DNA of 64,000 nucleotides from Centroberyx gerrardi (Eukaryota; Chordata; Actinopteri; Beryciformes; Berycidae), in the NCBI RefSeq assembly GCF_048128805.1, contig NC_136004.1, forward strand, positions 19,185,049 through 19,249,048, read 5' to 3'. Positions 63,266 through 64,000 of the stretch are shown here, piece after piece. The notes beneath the pieces are model-generated. The model ran no database searches. It saw only the letters and a list, made by a program, of their open reading frames with translations, and had not been told where the DNA came from. The position numbers and the translations under genes were made by a program. Positions within the stretch are counted from its first letter, which is position 1. Each line of letters begins with the position of its first letter.

Positions 63266-64000
63266 CTGTAGAAAACATGACATCACATTTTAAGCGTTTT
63301 GCAGACACTCTTCAAAATCCAATCTGACTTACAATGAATGATCAGTGTCTTGCTCAAGGACACTGCAACGGGACACATGGCTGCTGCAGGGATTGAACCT
63401 GTGACCTTTTGATATGGGACAGTCTTTCTAATCACAAGGCCATCCTGATGCCACACAATTTCACCAGGCAAACAAATAGTAAATATTCTAAAGATTTTCC
63501 AGCATTTGGCCAGCAGTAATTTCACATCCTGCATACAACCACCAAGCAAAATCCATGGGGAAGAATTATGCAACTAATTTGGTCTTCCCTTAAAACTGCT
63601 AAATTATAACTGATGGCTCCGATGACCACCAGTCTCAGTGACATTCAGTCTCTTTCACACGTGCTGGAGCCCTGAAATTAACATTTCCCTGATGACACCT
63701 GGATATTTTGAATTTTCCTCTCATTTTTCTCCTCTGGGCCTCTCGTCACACCGTTGCATCTGAACTCCAGTTAGCTAAAAATTGTTTATTTTGATGCTCG
63801 ACTTAGAAAACATATGTTGTGAGTGACATGCAGATTGCCATTTGATTTGTCATTCCTGACAGTGGTCCAAAGGCCTCAAGATGTTGGTGCAATTCATTTG
63901 CATTTACTTGCATCTCGAGCCCAAACGACAAAACCTTGAAAGAAATCTTGACCACATACTGTGCAGAAAGAAGCAGCTGGTCAAAAATTGTGATGTGATG
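63266..64000 (-). other. nsd3 intron, running off the window
   Basis: Begins at the acceptor before GDFVTEYVG and continues past the right edge, so the preceding SET exon is not included. It contains the tRNA-derived SINE described separately; the remainder (63460-64000) shows no coding signal. Confidence 0.75.
63291..63454 (-). mobile_element. tRNA-derived SINE, decayed
   Basis: Read on the minus strand the element opens with GGCATCAGGATGGCC. It has a pol III A-box-like TGGCCTTGTGATTAG (63442-63428) and B-box GGTTCAATCCC (63399-63389), then TGTCCTTGAGCAAGACACTG and a tail GTAAGTCAGATTGGATTTTG that resembles the common teleost GTAAGTCGCTTTGGATAAAAG tail. It lies in an nsd3 intron in the gene's own orientation. 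Diverged, so not young. No clear target duplication was found. Confidence 0.7.

Noticed and set aside
63389-63442. Possible tRNA gene (A and B boxes)
   Set aside because: The boxes belong to a decayed SINE head; no cloverleaf with intact acceptor stem is present.
1-64000. CRISPR array, operon, integrated virus or LTR element
   Set aside because: No spaced direct repeats, no bacterial gene layout, no paired LTRs and no gag, pol or env-like frame was seen.

Overview
The window is genomic DNA of a bony fish, most likely a percomorph teleost. It has spliced vertebrate genes with compact introns, dozens of (CA/GT)n tracts, decayed LINE 3' tails, a tRNA-headed SINE and short MITEs. Nothing bacterial, viral or CRISPR-like was seen. 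Exons below were assembled by hand from reading frame, splice sites and family knowledge.

Layout. 1-8.8 kb: no recognisable protein gene; microsatellites, LINE-tail fossils and a CpG-containing promoter-like block (about 7.57-7.99 kb). 8.85-32.65 kb, minus strand: a complete septin-2-type gene, 348 aa in 11 coding exons plus a probable non-coding first exon, with a 10.8-kb intron. 34.5-35.8 kb, plus strand: a single-exon claudin-5-type gene (216 aa), divergent from the septin. 35.8-44.8 kb: a gene-free spacer full of microsatellites. 44.8-50.6 kb, minus: a complete 18-exon cdc45 (569 aa) with an E2F-like site and CCAAT box upstream. 51.2-56.6 kb, minus: a complete 7-exon plpp5-type phosphatidate phosphatase gene (266 aa). 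57.9-64 kb, minus: the 3' end of an NSD-family histone methyltransferase, best matched to nsd3 (SET, post-SET, last PHD, C5HCH module), running off the right edge.

The genes do not form a pathway: one cytoskeletal GTPase, one tight-junction protein, one replication factor, one membrane lipid phosphatase and one chromatin enzyme. The interest is in the order. claudin-5/cdc45 are neighbours on human 22q11.2, and plpp5/nsd3 are neighbours on human 8p11.23; here the two pairs lie side by side within about 30 kb. The septin beside claudin-5 reads as SEPT2 type, whereas mammals have SEPT5 at that place.

I found no previously undescribed system. Best second-look items are the fused synteny, the septin identity, an intronic hAT MITE with an intact 8-bp target duplication, a tRNA-derived SINE inside the NSD SET region, a degenerate tandem repeat in septin intron 1, clustered GCTAACGTTAGC palindromes near the cdc45 and plpp5 starts, and an unassigned CRE-bearing promoter-like block near 7.6-8.0 kb.
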